Shown: one piece after another, positions 1 through 9,023 of the stretch
Layout of the letters: every line of letters starts with the position of its first letter
Numbering within the stretch: position 1 is the first letter of the stretch
Assembly (NCBI GenBank): GCA_023954815.1
Contig: JAGSHB010000031.1
Location: forward strand, 1-41,106
Direction: 5' to 3'
DNA from: Myxococcales bacterium
GTDB lineage: Bacteria; Myxococcota_A; UBA9042
Length of the DNA stretch: 41,106 nucleotides
Program-made: the position numbers and the translations under genes
The notes under the pieces: generated by a model
Told to the model about the DNA's origin: nothing
The model's database searches: none
Seen by the model: only the letters and a program-made list of their open reading frames with translations

Positions 1-35
1 AGCTTGAAGTCGCCGAGACCGCTGCCACATCACAC

Positions 36-980
36 TCACGGCAGCTGCGTCGTGCAGGGCGACTTCCCCTTCTTGGGGCACGGCGTCTTGGGCGGCACAA
101 CCAGCCGCACCGATACCTCTGACCAACTGACCACGGCCTTGTCTTTCGAGACCTCGGCCCGGACGCGCATCCAATATCCTTCCAGGGTGCAGGGGCAGTA
201 GACAAAGGCAGGAATCGCGAGACGACAGTGTTGCCCCGGATGGCCTGCCAGGGGCTTCAACTTTGTCGTCAGCACCATGAGGCCGGGCAGCACCTTCACA
301 CCCGAGTCCTGGAGCTTCAGGGTCACGCGCACCTTCGCAACATCGCCGACCGCCTTGGGCATGCAGACGCTCACCCAGACATGATGGCTGCCTTGTGGTC
401 CGAAGATGGCCTCTGCCTTTGCATCTGTGCCGCTCCAGTCCGTCCATGTTGCGGCATCTAAACTCGCGCCGCCCACAACCAACGGCCAGTCTCCGCCCGA
501 TGTGGGGGCAAGGATGACGGTGGCTGCATCGGGTGCGTCGAGACCGTCAGGGTTCCCGGCGGCGCCAGCATCTCCGCCGCCAGCATCTCCGCCGCCACTG
601 TCATCGACGCCACTGTCATCGACGCCACTGTCATCGACGCCACTGTCATCGACGCCAGCGTCTCCGGCCCCATCAACGCTCGCTACTTGGTCGGCCGACG
701 CTGTTGTGTCCATCGCCGATGCGGCGTCAGCCGTCCGGACTGCATCAGCCAGCGCGGTCGCATCACCGAACTTGTCTGCGCTGTCAGCAACGACCGTGTC
801 GTCCGAGACTCCTGCATCACCAGCGACGTCGATATTCGGCCCGGAAGCTACGGCAGCACATCCCATGACCGAGGCCACGCATGCCATGCACGTCGCCAAA
901 GTCACCCGAGTGGCAAACGCGCCCCGGCCACCGCTCAAAAGAACACCCGAGGCCGAATCTTCCGGGCCTTGCCACCGCAC
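36..980 (-). CDS. Asp/Ala-rich secreted lipoprotein, unknown function
   Basis: A 314-residue predicted lipoprotein with no family I recognise. The first possible start is a GTG whose reading overlaps the end of the upstream FG-GAP gene by 46 bp, so the two are probably co-transcribed and translationally coupled. A positively charged stretch, a hydrophobic core near residues 26-40 and a lipobox-like VMGC put the lipidated Cys at about residue 41. Residues 45-150 form a low-complexity Asp/Ala/Gly/Ser/Val tether that includes VDDSG and GGDAG five-residue repeats. The last 165 residues look like a compact beta-rich domain with several Cys, including CPCT and a CPKK tail. The tether suggests a surface display arm. 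The function is unknown. The exact start is uncertain because no strong ribosome binding site precedes the GTG. Confidence 0.75.
   Translation of the reverse strand: MRWQGPEDSASGVLLSGGRGAFATRVTLATCMACVASVMGCAAVASGPNIDVAGDAGVSDDTVVADSADKFGDATALADAVRTADAASAMDTTASADQVASVDGAGDAGVDDSGVDDSGVDDSGVDDSGGGDAGGGDAGAAGNPDGLDAPDAATVILAPTSGGDWPLVVGGASLDAATWTDWSGTDAKAEAIFGPQGSHHVWVSVCMPKAVGDVAKVRVTLKLQDSGVKVLPGLMVLTTKLKPLAGHPGQHCRLAIPAFVYCPCTLEGYWMRVRAEVSKDKAVVSWSEVSVRLVVPPKTPCPKKGKSPCTTQLP
564..653. repeat. 15-bp tandem repeat (VNTR-like) inside lipoprotein tether
   Basis: Six head-to-tail 15-bp units. The first two (564-593) read gccagcatctccgcc and the next four (594-653) read gccactgtcatcgac, each block without mismatch. 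On the minus strand they encode GGDAG and VDDSG pentapeptides in the tether of the lipoprotein. The unit is a multiple of three, so copy-number change would lengthen or shorten the tether without a frameshift. Confidence 0.95.
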
Positions 981-3607
981 GAGATGACAAAGGCGTCCTC
1001 ACCGCCGCTCTTACCTGGTCCCTGCCAGACGCGCGTACACACGCCGAGACTGCACTGCGTCTGGCCAGCAAATGTGCCCGTGCCCACGCCCTCCAGCGCG
1101 ATGGTGCAGCCCTTTGATCCCGTCGCCACCGTGCCATCAGGCCCAATGTCAGCGGCCGTGACTGTCACCGTCTGCTGCCCGCCCGGCGACCAACGGGCGC
1201 TCAGGCTGAAAAGTTTGGGCTCATTGACCGTCAGCAGCTGCACGTTCTTATTCGACAGCATCGTCGTGCTCACGTGACCGCTCGGCCACGTCACCACCAA
1301 TTTGACCGACTGTTCGCCGGGCCGCAGCGCAAAGTGACTCTCCGGTGTGGCCATAGTTTGCGATGGCGCCGTCGCTCCCACCTCAGTAAGTATCGTGCGC
1401 TGATCGGTGTGCAACACCACGCGCGCGCCGAGCCCCCAGCGATTTGAGCTCTCCCCGATGAGCTGCACACGTAAGCTAGAGCCCTTGTGTTTGATATCGT
1501 TACGATAGACCCGAGGCCCTGTCGCTTGCCCGCCGATCACCAGGTCGAGGTCGCCGTCATTGTCGAGATCGGCCGCAATCATCGCCCGGCCCGCATGCAT
1601 GTTGGGCAACCCCCAGAGCACGCTGACGTCGTTGAAGTGACCTGTCCCGTCGTGCCGAAAGGCAACCGGCCGCATGCCGCCAATGTCCGCCACAAGCCAG
1701 CTGCCATAGTGGTACCCATGACTCACCAACAGATCGAGGTGCCCATCGTGATCCACGTCCATCCAGACAGGGCTCCACGCCACCATCGTCTTGCCGCTCA
1801 GACTCAACGGCGCCCACACGCCCGCCTCTAGGCCCGCGCGGACCCGTTTGCCGTTCGGTTGGCTGAGTAGATAGGTGTTGCTCACGTAGTTGTGCAGCAT
1901 CGGATTGAGCGGATCGAGCTTCTTGACGTTACCGCCGTGCTTCTCGAGGTTCTCCAACTCAATTTCCGCGAGCAGGTAATCCAACACCCCATCGCCATTG
2001 ATGTCTGAAGCGGCCGCACCCATTGGGCTGCCCGTCGCCGGACCTTCGGGGGCGGTGAATACGGTGTCGGCCTGCACCAGTTTGTAGGGGAGCCCCGGCT
2101 GACCGTGCGGCTGTCGCTGGAACAAGGCGTTGCCCACGAGCGGCGCACACGACTCCGTCAGCACCACCAAATCCGTCAGCCCATCGCCGGTGTAATCGCT
2201 CCCCATGACGGCCCACGCGGAGGCCTGCAAATCGAGCCCCAGCGCCGCGCTCTGCTCTTGGTAATGCCCCTTGCCACGATTGATGAAAATGTTCAGGGCT
2301 TGAGATTTTGGAGCGCACGAAAACAGCCCGACCACAACATCGAGCCGGCCGTCGAGATTGACGTCGATGACCGCCAGGTGCTGCACCGTGACGTTCTTGT
2401 CACTCAGCTTCAGGCCGACCTTTGCGGCTGTGTTCACATAGGAACCGTCGAGCTGACGTTCCAGATGCGCCAGTTCACCCCCACCGGTCAGCAACTCAGG
2501 CACGCCATCATTGTCCCAATCGGTCGCTGCCAGCGCCCACACCGGGCTCTGGCTCTTGAGTAAGGTGGAAGCCTTGAACTGCCACGGTGCGGTCTGCGTC
2601 AGCAGGACCACGGTGTTCAGGCCATCGACCCAAACGAGATCCAAGTCGCCGTCCTTATCCACATCCAAGGCCATCGCTGCACTACCGTGGGGCATATCAA
2701 GCACGCCGCCCGTGTCCACTGCAAGTGCCTTCAAGGGCAGTTTCGCCGTCACATCGACGAACTTTCCAGGCGCCACCAACGGGCTTTTCTTTGCGCCTAC
2801 TTTTGCAAGATTTACACCAGGTTTATACATCTTTGGGCAGGTATCACACCACGCATATTGCGGACTATCGCAGACGACCTGTCCCCCTGGGCAGAACGGA
2901 TTCGCGCAGGACTCTCCAAGGTTTAGGGGTTTGCTGAGGTTCGGCAGGGTCAAGGTGAAGTCCTCATCCGTGTCGCCGTCGCAATCGTTGTCGACGCCAT
3001 CGCATAGCTCGGCGGAGGCCACGCACACGGTCGCGGACGAACCGACGGGCACCCCTGAGCCGCTGTCGACGACAACTAGGCCATCACTGGCAGCACCGTC
3101 GACGGCTGGGGCTGCGTCGACCCAGCCGTCCGGCGCGGCATCGGCCGCAGTACCCCCGACGCCGACTGCCCCCGCATCTATGGCGTCACCGACGTCCATG
3201 CCACCATCGGCGAGTGTCTCGTCTGCATCCGAGCCCCCGACACTCGCGGCATCCGTCAGGGCATGCCCGTCAGCACCGTCGCCATCTTGGGCGGTCGCCA
3301 CATCCAGCAGCAGCTGACCTACATCCGCCGCAGATTTCGCATCACTATACGTCTCCGCACCAAACTCGCTGCTATCTAGGGTATTTCCAGCGTCACCATG
3401 GGCGTCAACCGTGGACGACCGGCGCGTCCCATCCACACCAGCCTCACCCGCTTGAGCGGTGTCGGCTGCAATCGCACTAGCGCCATCCGCGTCGGGGGAC
3501 GGGCTGTTGCACGCCACGAACAGGCACACACTCACCATCACCCAAAGTCGCGTCGGTCGCGCAGTCGCGGAGGAGCCCAAGGGGCGCGTGGAAGCCAACT
3601 GTCTCAT
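935..3607 (-). CDS. FG-GAP/VCBS and ASPIC/UnbV repeat lipoprotein with MopE motif
   Basis: An 890-residue exported lipoprotein. The signal peptide ends near Cys33 (CLFVAC). An Asp/Ala-rich tether follows (about 35-190), then one MopE-type metal-binding motif, CDGVDNDCDGDTDED, near 205-217. Residues about 290-690 hold at least seven FG-GAP/VCBS Ca-binding signatures, for example DVDKDGDLDL, DVNLDGRLDV, DVDHDGHLDL and DLDNDGDLDL, predicting an integrin-like beta-propeller. Residues about 705-795 match the ASPIC/UnbV domain that commonly follows such propellers (GLGARV, TWPSG). The rest is a Cys-containing C-terminal domain. Family knowledge suggests extracellular Ca-dependent binding; the ligand is unknown. 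The start is an ATG with a weak ribosome binding site. The next gene on this strand overlaps its end, suggesting a two-gene unit. Confidence 0.93.
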   Translation of the reverse strand: MRQLASTRPLGSSATARPTRLWVMVSVCLFVACNSPSPDADGASAIAADTAQAGEAGVDGTRRSSTVDAHGDAGNTLDSSEFGAETYSDAKSAADVGQLLLDVATAQDGDGADGHALTDAASVGGSDADETLADGGMDVGDAIDAGAVGVGGTAADAAPDGWVDAAPAVDGAASDGLVVVDSGSGVPVGSSATVCVASAELCDGVDNDCDGDTDEDFTLTLPNLSKPLNLGESCANPFCPGGQVVCDSPQYAWCDTCPKMYKPGVNLAKVGAKKSPLVAPGKFVDVTAKLPLKALAVDTGGVLDMPHGSAAMALDVDKDGDLDLVWVDGLNTVVLLTQTAPWQFKASTLLKSQSPVWALAATDWDNDGVPELLTGGGELAHLERQLDGSYVNTAAKVGLKLSDKNVTVQHLAVIDVNLDGRLDVVVGLFSCAPKSQALNIFINRGKGHYQEQSAALGLDLQASAWAVMGSDYTGDGLTDLVVLTESCAPLVGNALFQRQPHGQPGLPYKLVQADTVFTAPEGPATGSPMGAAASDINGDGVLDYLLAEIELENLEKHGGNVKKLDPLNPMLHNYVSNTYLLSQPNGKRVRAGLEAGVWAPLSLSGKTMVAWSPVWMDVDHDGHLDLLVSHGYHYGSWLVADIGGMRPVAFRHDGTGHFNDVSVLWGLPNMHAGRAMIAADLDNDGDLDLVIGGQATGPRVYRNDIKHKGSSLRVQLIGESSNRWGLGARVVLHTDQRTILTEVGATAPSQTMATPESHFALRPGEQSVKLVVTWPSGHVSTTMLSNKNVQLLTVNEPKLFSLSARWSPGGQQTVTVTAADIGPDGTVATGSKGCTIALEGVGTGTFAGQTQCSLGVCTRVWQGPGKSGGEDAFVISCGGKARKIRPRVFF

Positions 3608-4199
3608 TGTGAATAAATGTATTCGTTTGCGTCATCGTGGGCAACTCAACGCCGGAGAAGCCGAAAACACCTCAGCTTTGAAGACAAAATGCCCGCAAAC
3701 CGGCCAAAACGCCCCGCAGGGGCCCCGCGTCGAGTCGAAGGTGTAGTAGTGGGGGGTGGGACTCACATGCTGCTCCGGCGGTCACCCGGACCGTTTGCGA
3801 GCGTTGCCGACAATGGCGCACCCAGCGAAACCCGCCATGGTCTTCAGCCAACCCACGGCCCCATCTGGATGCAGCGCCGGTTCGATGTGTCGTAGGCGAC
3901 AGGACCGTCACGCATAGCGGAGGCCATACCGTGAAGCCAGCCAGCGCCGAGCGCTGGGAAACCGCCAAAGCCTGCACATGTTCGTGGTCGAACCCGGCCA
4001 TGGTCGCCCCCCATTCGAAGCGTCACAAGGGCGATCGCCATTCAAGAACCCGGCCGACTCAAATCAGCTTGCGGCCAGCACGATTGCGGGGGAACGCGAG
4101 CGCTCCTCACGTCTGGGGTGTATCCTCCGTCGGCGCCGAGGTACGGAGGCAGACTGCAAGGCACACTGCCGCGTCCTAACCCTAAAGTGAGGAGCCCCC
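3608..4199. other. 592-bp divergent intergenic region
   Basis: This lies between the minus-strand FG-GAP lipoprotein gene and the plus-strand hybrid kinase gene, so it must hold both promoters. Short open frames on both strands have no recognisable product, no convincing ribosome binding site and no hydrophobic or domain pattern. The bases next to 3607 are locally AT-rich and could be the lipoprotein promoter, but I cannot assign -35/-10 boxes with confidence. I see nothing else in it. Confidence 0.6.
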
Positions 4200-6731
4200 T
4201 TGATTCGCATTCTCTGCATCGACGCCACCGATGACCTCCAGCTGCAGCTACAATCGCAACTCGGGCACGTGGTTGCGTGGTGTTCCTCGGGCCAAGAGGG
4301 GCTTAGACGGTGCGTCGAGATAGGCTACGATGTCGTCGTAGTCGACTACCGCCTGGAAGATGGCAGTGGCGTCGACGTCATGCGGCAACTCGCTGAATTG
4401 GAGCCGCCGCCTCGGTCGCTCATGCTCACCGCCCACGGCAGCGAGGCGATCGCTGTGGCCGCGATGAAGGCCGGTGCGTCAGACTATATCGTTCGAGACG
4501 CGGCCGGCGCGTTTGTCGACGTGCTGGTATCGGCTATCGCGACTTCATCTGGAGATTCAGACAGCGGACGTAGAGCCCCCGCGCGAGAGGAAGACGTCCG
4601 TGGCGAACAGGCCGCCCGACGGGAGCGTCAGCGTCACCAGCGGTTCTTGAAGAACCTGAGGACCATCGACGACGCCATCCACGCCTCGACGGATCTTGAC
4701 GAGATGATGGCAGCCGTTCTGCAGACCTCACTGGACGTATTTGACTGTGACCGTGCCTACCTCCTGCACCCATGCGACCCCGACGGCGATTTCTGGGGTG
4801 TGCCTATGGAGCGCGTCCGCCCGGCCTACCCAGGCGCCTTTGCCCTCGGTGAGCGCTTGCCCATGGGCGAAGAAATCGGCGCCGTCTTTCGCGAAGCGCT
4901 GCAGTTTGATGACGTCATCACCCAAGATCACCGCGAGGCCAGTCCGGTACAGGCCATCGCCCAACAGTTTTCCATCAAATCAGAAATTCGTCGCGCGATT
5001 CACGCCCACACGGGTGCCCCCTGGATCTTCGGTCTGCATCAGTGCTCGCATTACCGACAATGGACAGAAGAGGATAAGAACCTCTTCCGCGAGGTCAGTC
5101 ATCGTGTCTCGGATGCCCTGAGCAGTCTGCTCTTTATGCGCGAACTTCGGCAGAGTGAGGCGCGTTTTCGCTCGGTGCTCGATAGCTCGCGGGACGCCAT
5201 CTACCAATTCGACGTGGTCCAGGGGACCTACGACTACATGAGCCCCGCTATCGAGGTGCTGACGGGCTACAGCCCCGAGGCCTTCTTGGAAGGGGGACTC
5301 GCGTTCGTCCTCTCGCTACTTCATCCAGATGATGTGGAGCGGATACAATCGCATGTCGCCGAAATCATCGAGCAACGGCTCGAACCAGAGAATATGAACC
5401 GTGTCTCGTACCGGCTGAAGCACCGTACCCTTGGGTATCGTTGGCTAAGCGACAGCCGCATGGTCGTCTGCGACGACGCAGGAGAGGCCGTCAGCATCAT
5501 CGGCAGCAGTCGCGACATCACAGAGCGCAAGCGAGCAGAACAGCAACGACAGGCCTTCGAGCGGCAGATGCAGCAGGCCCAGAAGCTGGAGAGTCTGGGC
5601 GTGCTCGCTGGCGGAATCGCCCACGACTTCAACAACCTCCTCACCGCGATCCTCGGCAACACCGAGCTTGCGCTATTTCAACTATCCGACGACGCGCCTG
5701 TGAGGGAGCACTTGCATGAAGTGCAGCGCGCCTCCAATCAAGCGGCGGACCTAGCCCAACAAATGTTGACCTATTCGGGCAGAGGTCGTCTCACAACGGC
5801 TCCCGTCAACCTCACAGATCTGGTGCATGAACTGACCCACCTCCTCAAGGTGTCCATATCCAAGAAAGCGCGTCTGGTCTGCGATTTCGACGCCCAACTG
5901 CCTGCATTCGAAGGTGATGCCACACAGATTCGCCAAGTGGTGATGAACCTCATCATCAATGCGTCAGAGGCACTCGAAGGCGCCGTCGGCACGATTGAGC
6001 TGACGACAGGCACGCAAGCTGTGAACAGCGCCACGTTCGCGAAAGTGCCCGCAGCGATGTTGTTCGGCGCTGAGGCGCCCTTGGACGCAGGCGACTACGT
6101 CTTCCTCTCGGTGAAAGACAGCGGCGTCGGTATGAGCCAGGAGACCGTCTCTCAGGTCTTTGATCCGTTCTTTACCACCAAGTTCACGGGACGCGGGCTC
6201 GGGATGTCCGCCGTCATGGGCATCGTTCGTGGCCACGGCGGGGTCATTCGTGTGCAGAGCGCGGTCGGTGAAGGCACCACGTTCACAGTCCTGCTGCCCG
6301 CCGGTGCGACCCGCGCGCTCAGCCACGCCGAGGAGAGACCAACCGGCGGTCAACTTCCCTGGCGGGGCGCTGGTACTGCGTTGCTGGTGGACGACGTGGA
6401 AGAGATTCGCCTCGTCGGTCAACACATGCTGGAGCAGCTCGGTTTCGACGTGCTCACCGCGGCAGACGGCGCCGAAGGACTGGAGGTATTTCGAAAACAC
6501 GCCAAGGAGATCACGTGTGTGGTTCTAGATCTGACAATGCCTCGAATGGGCGGTGAGGACGCCCTCCGCGAGATGCGTTCGACCCACCCCTCCGTCGCCG
6601 TCGTGCTCTGTAGCGGGTACAGCGAGCAGATGACGACCGAACAGGTCGTTCCCGGTGCCCCGATCGAATTCCTACAAAAACCTTTCGATATGAAGACGCT
6701 CACGACCGCACTCCAGCGCATCCTCCCATAA
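4200..6731 (+). CDS. Hybrid sensor histidine kinase (REC-GAF-PAS-HisKA-HATPase-REC)
   Basis: An 843-residue soluble hybrid kinase with a TTG start, supported by a strong GAGGAG ribosome binding site just upstream. Domain order: N-terminal receiver (1-115, phospho-acceptor Asp49 in VVVVDYRLEDG); GAF-like sensor (about 155-315); PAS plus PAC (about 325-455, ending DITERKRAEQ); HisKA with His475 in GGIAHDFNNLL; HATPase with N-box VVMNLIINASEAL, G1 DSGVGM and the DPFFTTK loop; C-terminal receiver with Asp777 in VVLDLTMPRMGG and a normal FLQKPF lysine. In the first receiver the usual K-P after DYI is replaced by R-D, which may weaken its switching. There is no transmembrane segment, so it senses a cytoplasmic signal or relays from another kinase. 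No DNA-binding partner is adjacent. Confidence 0.95.
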   Translation: MIRILCIDATDDLQLQLQSQLGHVVAWCSSGQEGLRRCVEIGYDVVVVDYRLEDGSGVDVMRQLAELEPPPRSLMLTAHGSEAIAVAAMKAGASDYIVRDAAGAFVDVLVSAIATSSGDSDSGRRAPAREEDVRGEQAARRERQRHQRFLKNLRTIDDAIHASTDLDEMMAAVLQTSLDVFDCDRAYLLHPCDPDGDFWGVPMERVRPAYPGAFALGERLPMGEEIGAVFREALQFDDVITQDHREASPVQAIAQQFSIKSEIRRAIHAHTGAPWIFGLHQCSHYRQWTEEDKNLFREVSHRVSDALSSLLFMRELRQSEARFRSVLDSSRDAIYQFDVVQGTYDYMSPAIEVLTGYSPEAFLEGGLAFVLSLLHPDDVERIQSHVAEIIEQRLEPENMNRVSYRLKHRTLGYRWLSDSRMVVCDDAGEAVSIIGSSRDITERKRAEQQRQAFERQMQQAQKLESLGVLAGGIAHDFNNLLTAILGNTELALFQLSDDAPVREHLHEVQRASNQAADLAQQMLTYSGRGRLTTAPVNLTDLVHELTHLLKVSISKKARLVCDFDAQLPAFEGDATQIRQVVMNLIINASEALEGAVGTIELTTGTQAVNSATFAKVPAAMLFGAEAPLDAGDYVFLSVKDSGVGMSQETVSQVFDPFFTTKFTGRGLGMSAVMGIVRGHGGVIRVQSAVGEGTTFTVLLPAGATRALSHAEERPTGGQLPWRGAGTALLVDDVEEIRLVGQHMLEQLGFDVLTAADGAEGLEVFRKHAKEITCVVLDLTMPRMGGEDALREMRSTHPSVAVVLCSGYSEQMTTEQVVPGAPIEFLQKPFDMKTLTTALQRILP

Positions 6732-6906
6732 ACTGCATTCGACAGAGGTGGGCCGCGAAAGGGCACTGCGTCGCTTGTTTGACGAACGATCTGGGCACTT
6801 GATAGCCTCGATGTACCTTAAAAGGATACGTGAGCGGCCAACAAAAGGTGCTCCCAGTCCGGTGAACGCGGGAGCAGCGCGATCACCCCATCGTCGAATC
6901 TAAGCA

Positions 6907-7040
6907 GTGCGACCCCGTCGTGTGAGCGCCTGGCTGTCCTAGTCGCCGCGCTTGTCTTTGCCCTTGGCGGTTGCGGCGACCCCGATACCGACAACAGTGC
7001 AAAGACCCAAATTGATTCAAGCGTCTCCACGGATACGGGG
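6907..7040 (+). other. Probable displaced 5' end (signal peptide) of the Cys-rich lipoprotein
   Basis: Upstream of the first usable start at 7041, the same frame stays open back to 6834 and encodes a textbook lipoprotein signal, LAVLVAALVFALGGC followed by GDPDTD. It has no ATG, GTG or TTG in frame. One frame over, GTG at 6907 gives a typical signal n-region, MRPRRVSAWL, and stops at the TAG at 6940. Joining the two frames around the tggct at 6931-6935 would restore a complete lipoprotein leader of about 22 residues. This looks like a one-base indel, either a real mutation or a sequencing/assembly error. A non-standard CTG start at 6930 is the alternative. Confidence 0.7.
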
Positions 7041-8975
7041 GTGCTCGAAGACACTGGCTCAGGGGAAGACACCCAAGGGTCAAGCGACACGGGCGCCGCA
7101 GATCCCGACACCAGCGTTACGCCAGACACATCGGCGCTTGATACGAGCCCGAGCGACACCGCCACAAACTCCGCTTGTCCAGGCGGCGACTTCTGTGACT
7201 GCGATAAGAATGACGACTGCGACAATGGCATCTGCCTCGACACGCCAGACGGCAAGAAGTGCGGCAAAAAGTGCATCGACGCGTGCCCGGACGACTACAC
7301 CTGCAAACAATTCGGCGACAACGACTCTGTTTTCGTCTGCACAGCCAACCACCTGACCTTGTGCTCTCCATGCGAGAGCAATTCGGACTGCCAAGTCTAC
7401 GACAAGACGGCGACCTGCATCGACTACGGGGATGCCGGCAGCTTCTGTGGCAGCGCCTGTAGCAAAGACGCCGACTGCCCAGGCGACTACGCCTGCGTCA
7501 CCGCAGCCGGTAAGGGGGCTGGGAAGGCGTCCAAGCAATGCAAGCTCAAGCCCAAGGTGACAGGCGGCAGCGGCACGACCTGCACGGAGGACGCCACGTG
7601 CGGCGCGTCGGAGAGCTGCATCGACGGCACATGCCAGACCTCGTCGCCGGGCTTGTGTGAGTGCAGCACCTGGGCCAAGTCGGTCGCGACCAAGACCACC
7701 TGCTCCAACGGCAGCGGCGCTGGGGTGTGCACGGGCAGTCGCTCCTGCGGCGAAAAAGGGCTGACGGCCTGTGATGCCCCCACCGCCGTGACCGAGACCT
7801 GCAACGACGTCGACGATGACTGCGATGGGGTCACTGACGAGCTGCCTGCGGAGACCAAGTGCTCGCAGAAGGCATGGTCGACCCAAGGCAGCGGATCGGC
7901 CTGCAAGACCGACGACGATTGCGCGACCAAGGGCGAATCGTGCAACACCGACACCAACAAGTGCCAGGTGTTCATCGGCGAGTGCGCTGGCACACCTGTC
8001 TGCCTACCCGGCGGCAAGATGGAGTGCAAAGGGGTCAAGACGCCCAAGGTCGAGTTGTGCAACAGCGAAGACGACGACTGTGACGGCGCCATCGACGAGG
8101 ATTTCACCTGGAAGGACCCGTCGACCGACAAGGAATTGAGCGTTGGCGATGCATGCGGCGCAGGCGCGTGTGCTGGAGGCCAGGTCAAGTGCGAGACCTT
8201 CAGTGCGGCTGTGTGCGACACGGCAAAGAAGGCGGGCAAAGAGACGTGCAGCGGCGCAGACGAAGATTGCGATGGCAACACCGACGAAGACACCTGCGCC
8301 GACGGTGACGAGTGCACCAAAGATCTCTGCGATAGCGACAAGAAGTCGTGCTCGAACCCACCCGGCGCCACCTGCGATGACAAGAACGCATGCACTGTCG
8401 ACACCTGCGACAAGGGCAGCGGCAAGTGCGTGTTCAAGCCCTACTCGGGCACCTGTGACGACGGCAACGCATGCACGGTCGGCGACACGTGCGGCGTGGC
8501 AACCGGGGGCACCTCCGTGTGCAAGCCGGGCAGTAAACAGAAGGACTGCGACGACAACAACCTGTGCACCGACGACAGCTGCAACAAAGACAGCGGCTGC
8601 GTCAACCTCGCCAACTCCGCGACGCAGACCTGCTACGGCGGCGCCAAGAACACCGTCGGCGTGGGCCCGTGCAAGGCGGGCATTCAGTACTGCAAGAGCG
8701 GCAAGCTGGAGAGCGCCTGCGTGGGTGTCGTACTTCCGAATAAGGCTGAGAAGTGCGATGGCATCGATGACACCTGCAATGGCGTCACGGATGAGGGCTG
8801 CAAGGTCAGCGGCGTGTCCGTGGCATTTGCGGCAGCAGCCGGCACGACCACGGGCAGCAAGGGCAAGGAACTGAGAGTCGCGTTGGGCCAACAGAGCCCA
8901 ACTGGCACGGCGGTCGGCCCGAAAAAGACAGTCCTGTTTGGCTTCTGGGCGTGGCTCACCGGCGCGACCAAATAG
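7041..8975 (+). CDS. MopE-type Cys-rich repeat lipoprotein
   Basis: This is the conventionally readable part (644 residues) of a gene that probably begins near 6907. It opens with a Thr/Asp/Ser-rich tether (residues about 1-45), then a strongly Cys-rich body. Four MopE-type motifs are visible: CNDVDDDCDGVTDE, CNSEDDDCDGAIDED, CSGADEDCDGNTDED and CDGIDDTCNGVTDE. MopE motifs are linked to surface proteins, copper in the Methylococcus namesake and Ca/metal binding more generally. Between them (about 420-540) lie CDDKNACTVDTC and CDDGNACTVGDTC modules like those of the 2027-residue protein at 18509, so the two proteins share a module family. The C-terminus ends in an aromatic stretch, FGFWAWLTG. 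A secreted fibre-like gene follows after 48 bp, implying a shared transcript. The metal and function are unproven. Confidence 0.85.
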   Translation: MLEDTGSGEDTQGSSDTGAADPDTSVTPDTSALDTSPSDTATNSACPGGDFCDCDKNDDCDNGICLDTPDGKKCGKKCIDACPDDYTCKQFGDNDSVFVCTANHLTLCSPCESNSDCQVYDKTATCIDYGDAGSFCGSACSKDADCPGDYACVTAAGKGAGKASKQCKLKPKVTGGSGTTCTEDATCGASESCIDGTCQTSSPGLCECSTWAKSVATKTTCSNGSGAGVCTGSRSCGEKGLTACDAPTAVTETCNDVDDDCDGVTDELPAETKCSQKAWSTQGSGSACKTDDDCATKGESCNTDTNKCQVFIGECAGTPVCLPGGKMECKGVKTPKVELCNSEDDDCDGAIDEDFTWKDPSTDKELSVGDACGAGACAGGQVKCETFSAAVCDTAKKAGKETCSGADEDCDGNTDEDTCADGDECTKDLCDSDKKSCSNPPGATCDDKNACTVDTCDKGSGKCVFKPYSGTCDDGNACTVGDTCGVATGGTSVCKPGSKQKDCDDNNLCTDDSCNKDSGCVNLANSATQTCYGGAKNTVGVGPCKAGIQYCKSGKLESACVGVVLPNKAEKCDGIDDTCNGVTDEGCKVSGVSVAFAAAAGTTTGSKGKELRVALGQQSPTGTAVGPKKTVLFGFWAWLTGATK

Positions 8976-9023
8976 GGTGAACAGGTTAGGAATTCTGAGG
9001 CAACGGAATCAGCGAGGGAACTC

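Noticed and set aside
2511-3317. Plus-strand open frame of 268 codons opposite the FG-GAP gene
   Set aside because: Ser/Thr/Pro-rich shadow of the Asp/Ala tether. The FG-GAP and ASPIC motifs on the minus strand are decisive.
3672-4001. Possible small gene on the minus strand in the 592-bp gap
   Set aside because: No ribosome binding site, no signal or domain, and several other frames are open in the same GC-rich stretch.
7080-8891. Antisense open frames under the MopE-type gene (7080-7886, 7487-8437, 8004-8891)
   Set aside because: Same cause: codon-bias shadows of a Cys-rich repeat gene. No start signal or recognisable protein.
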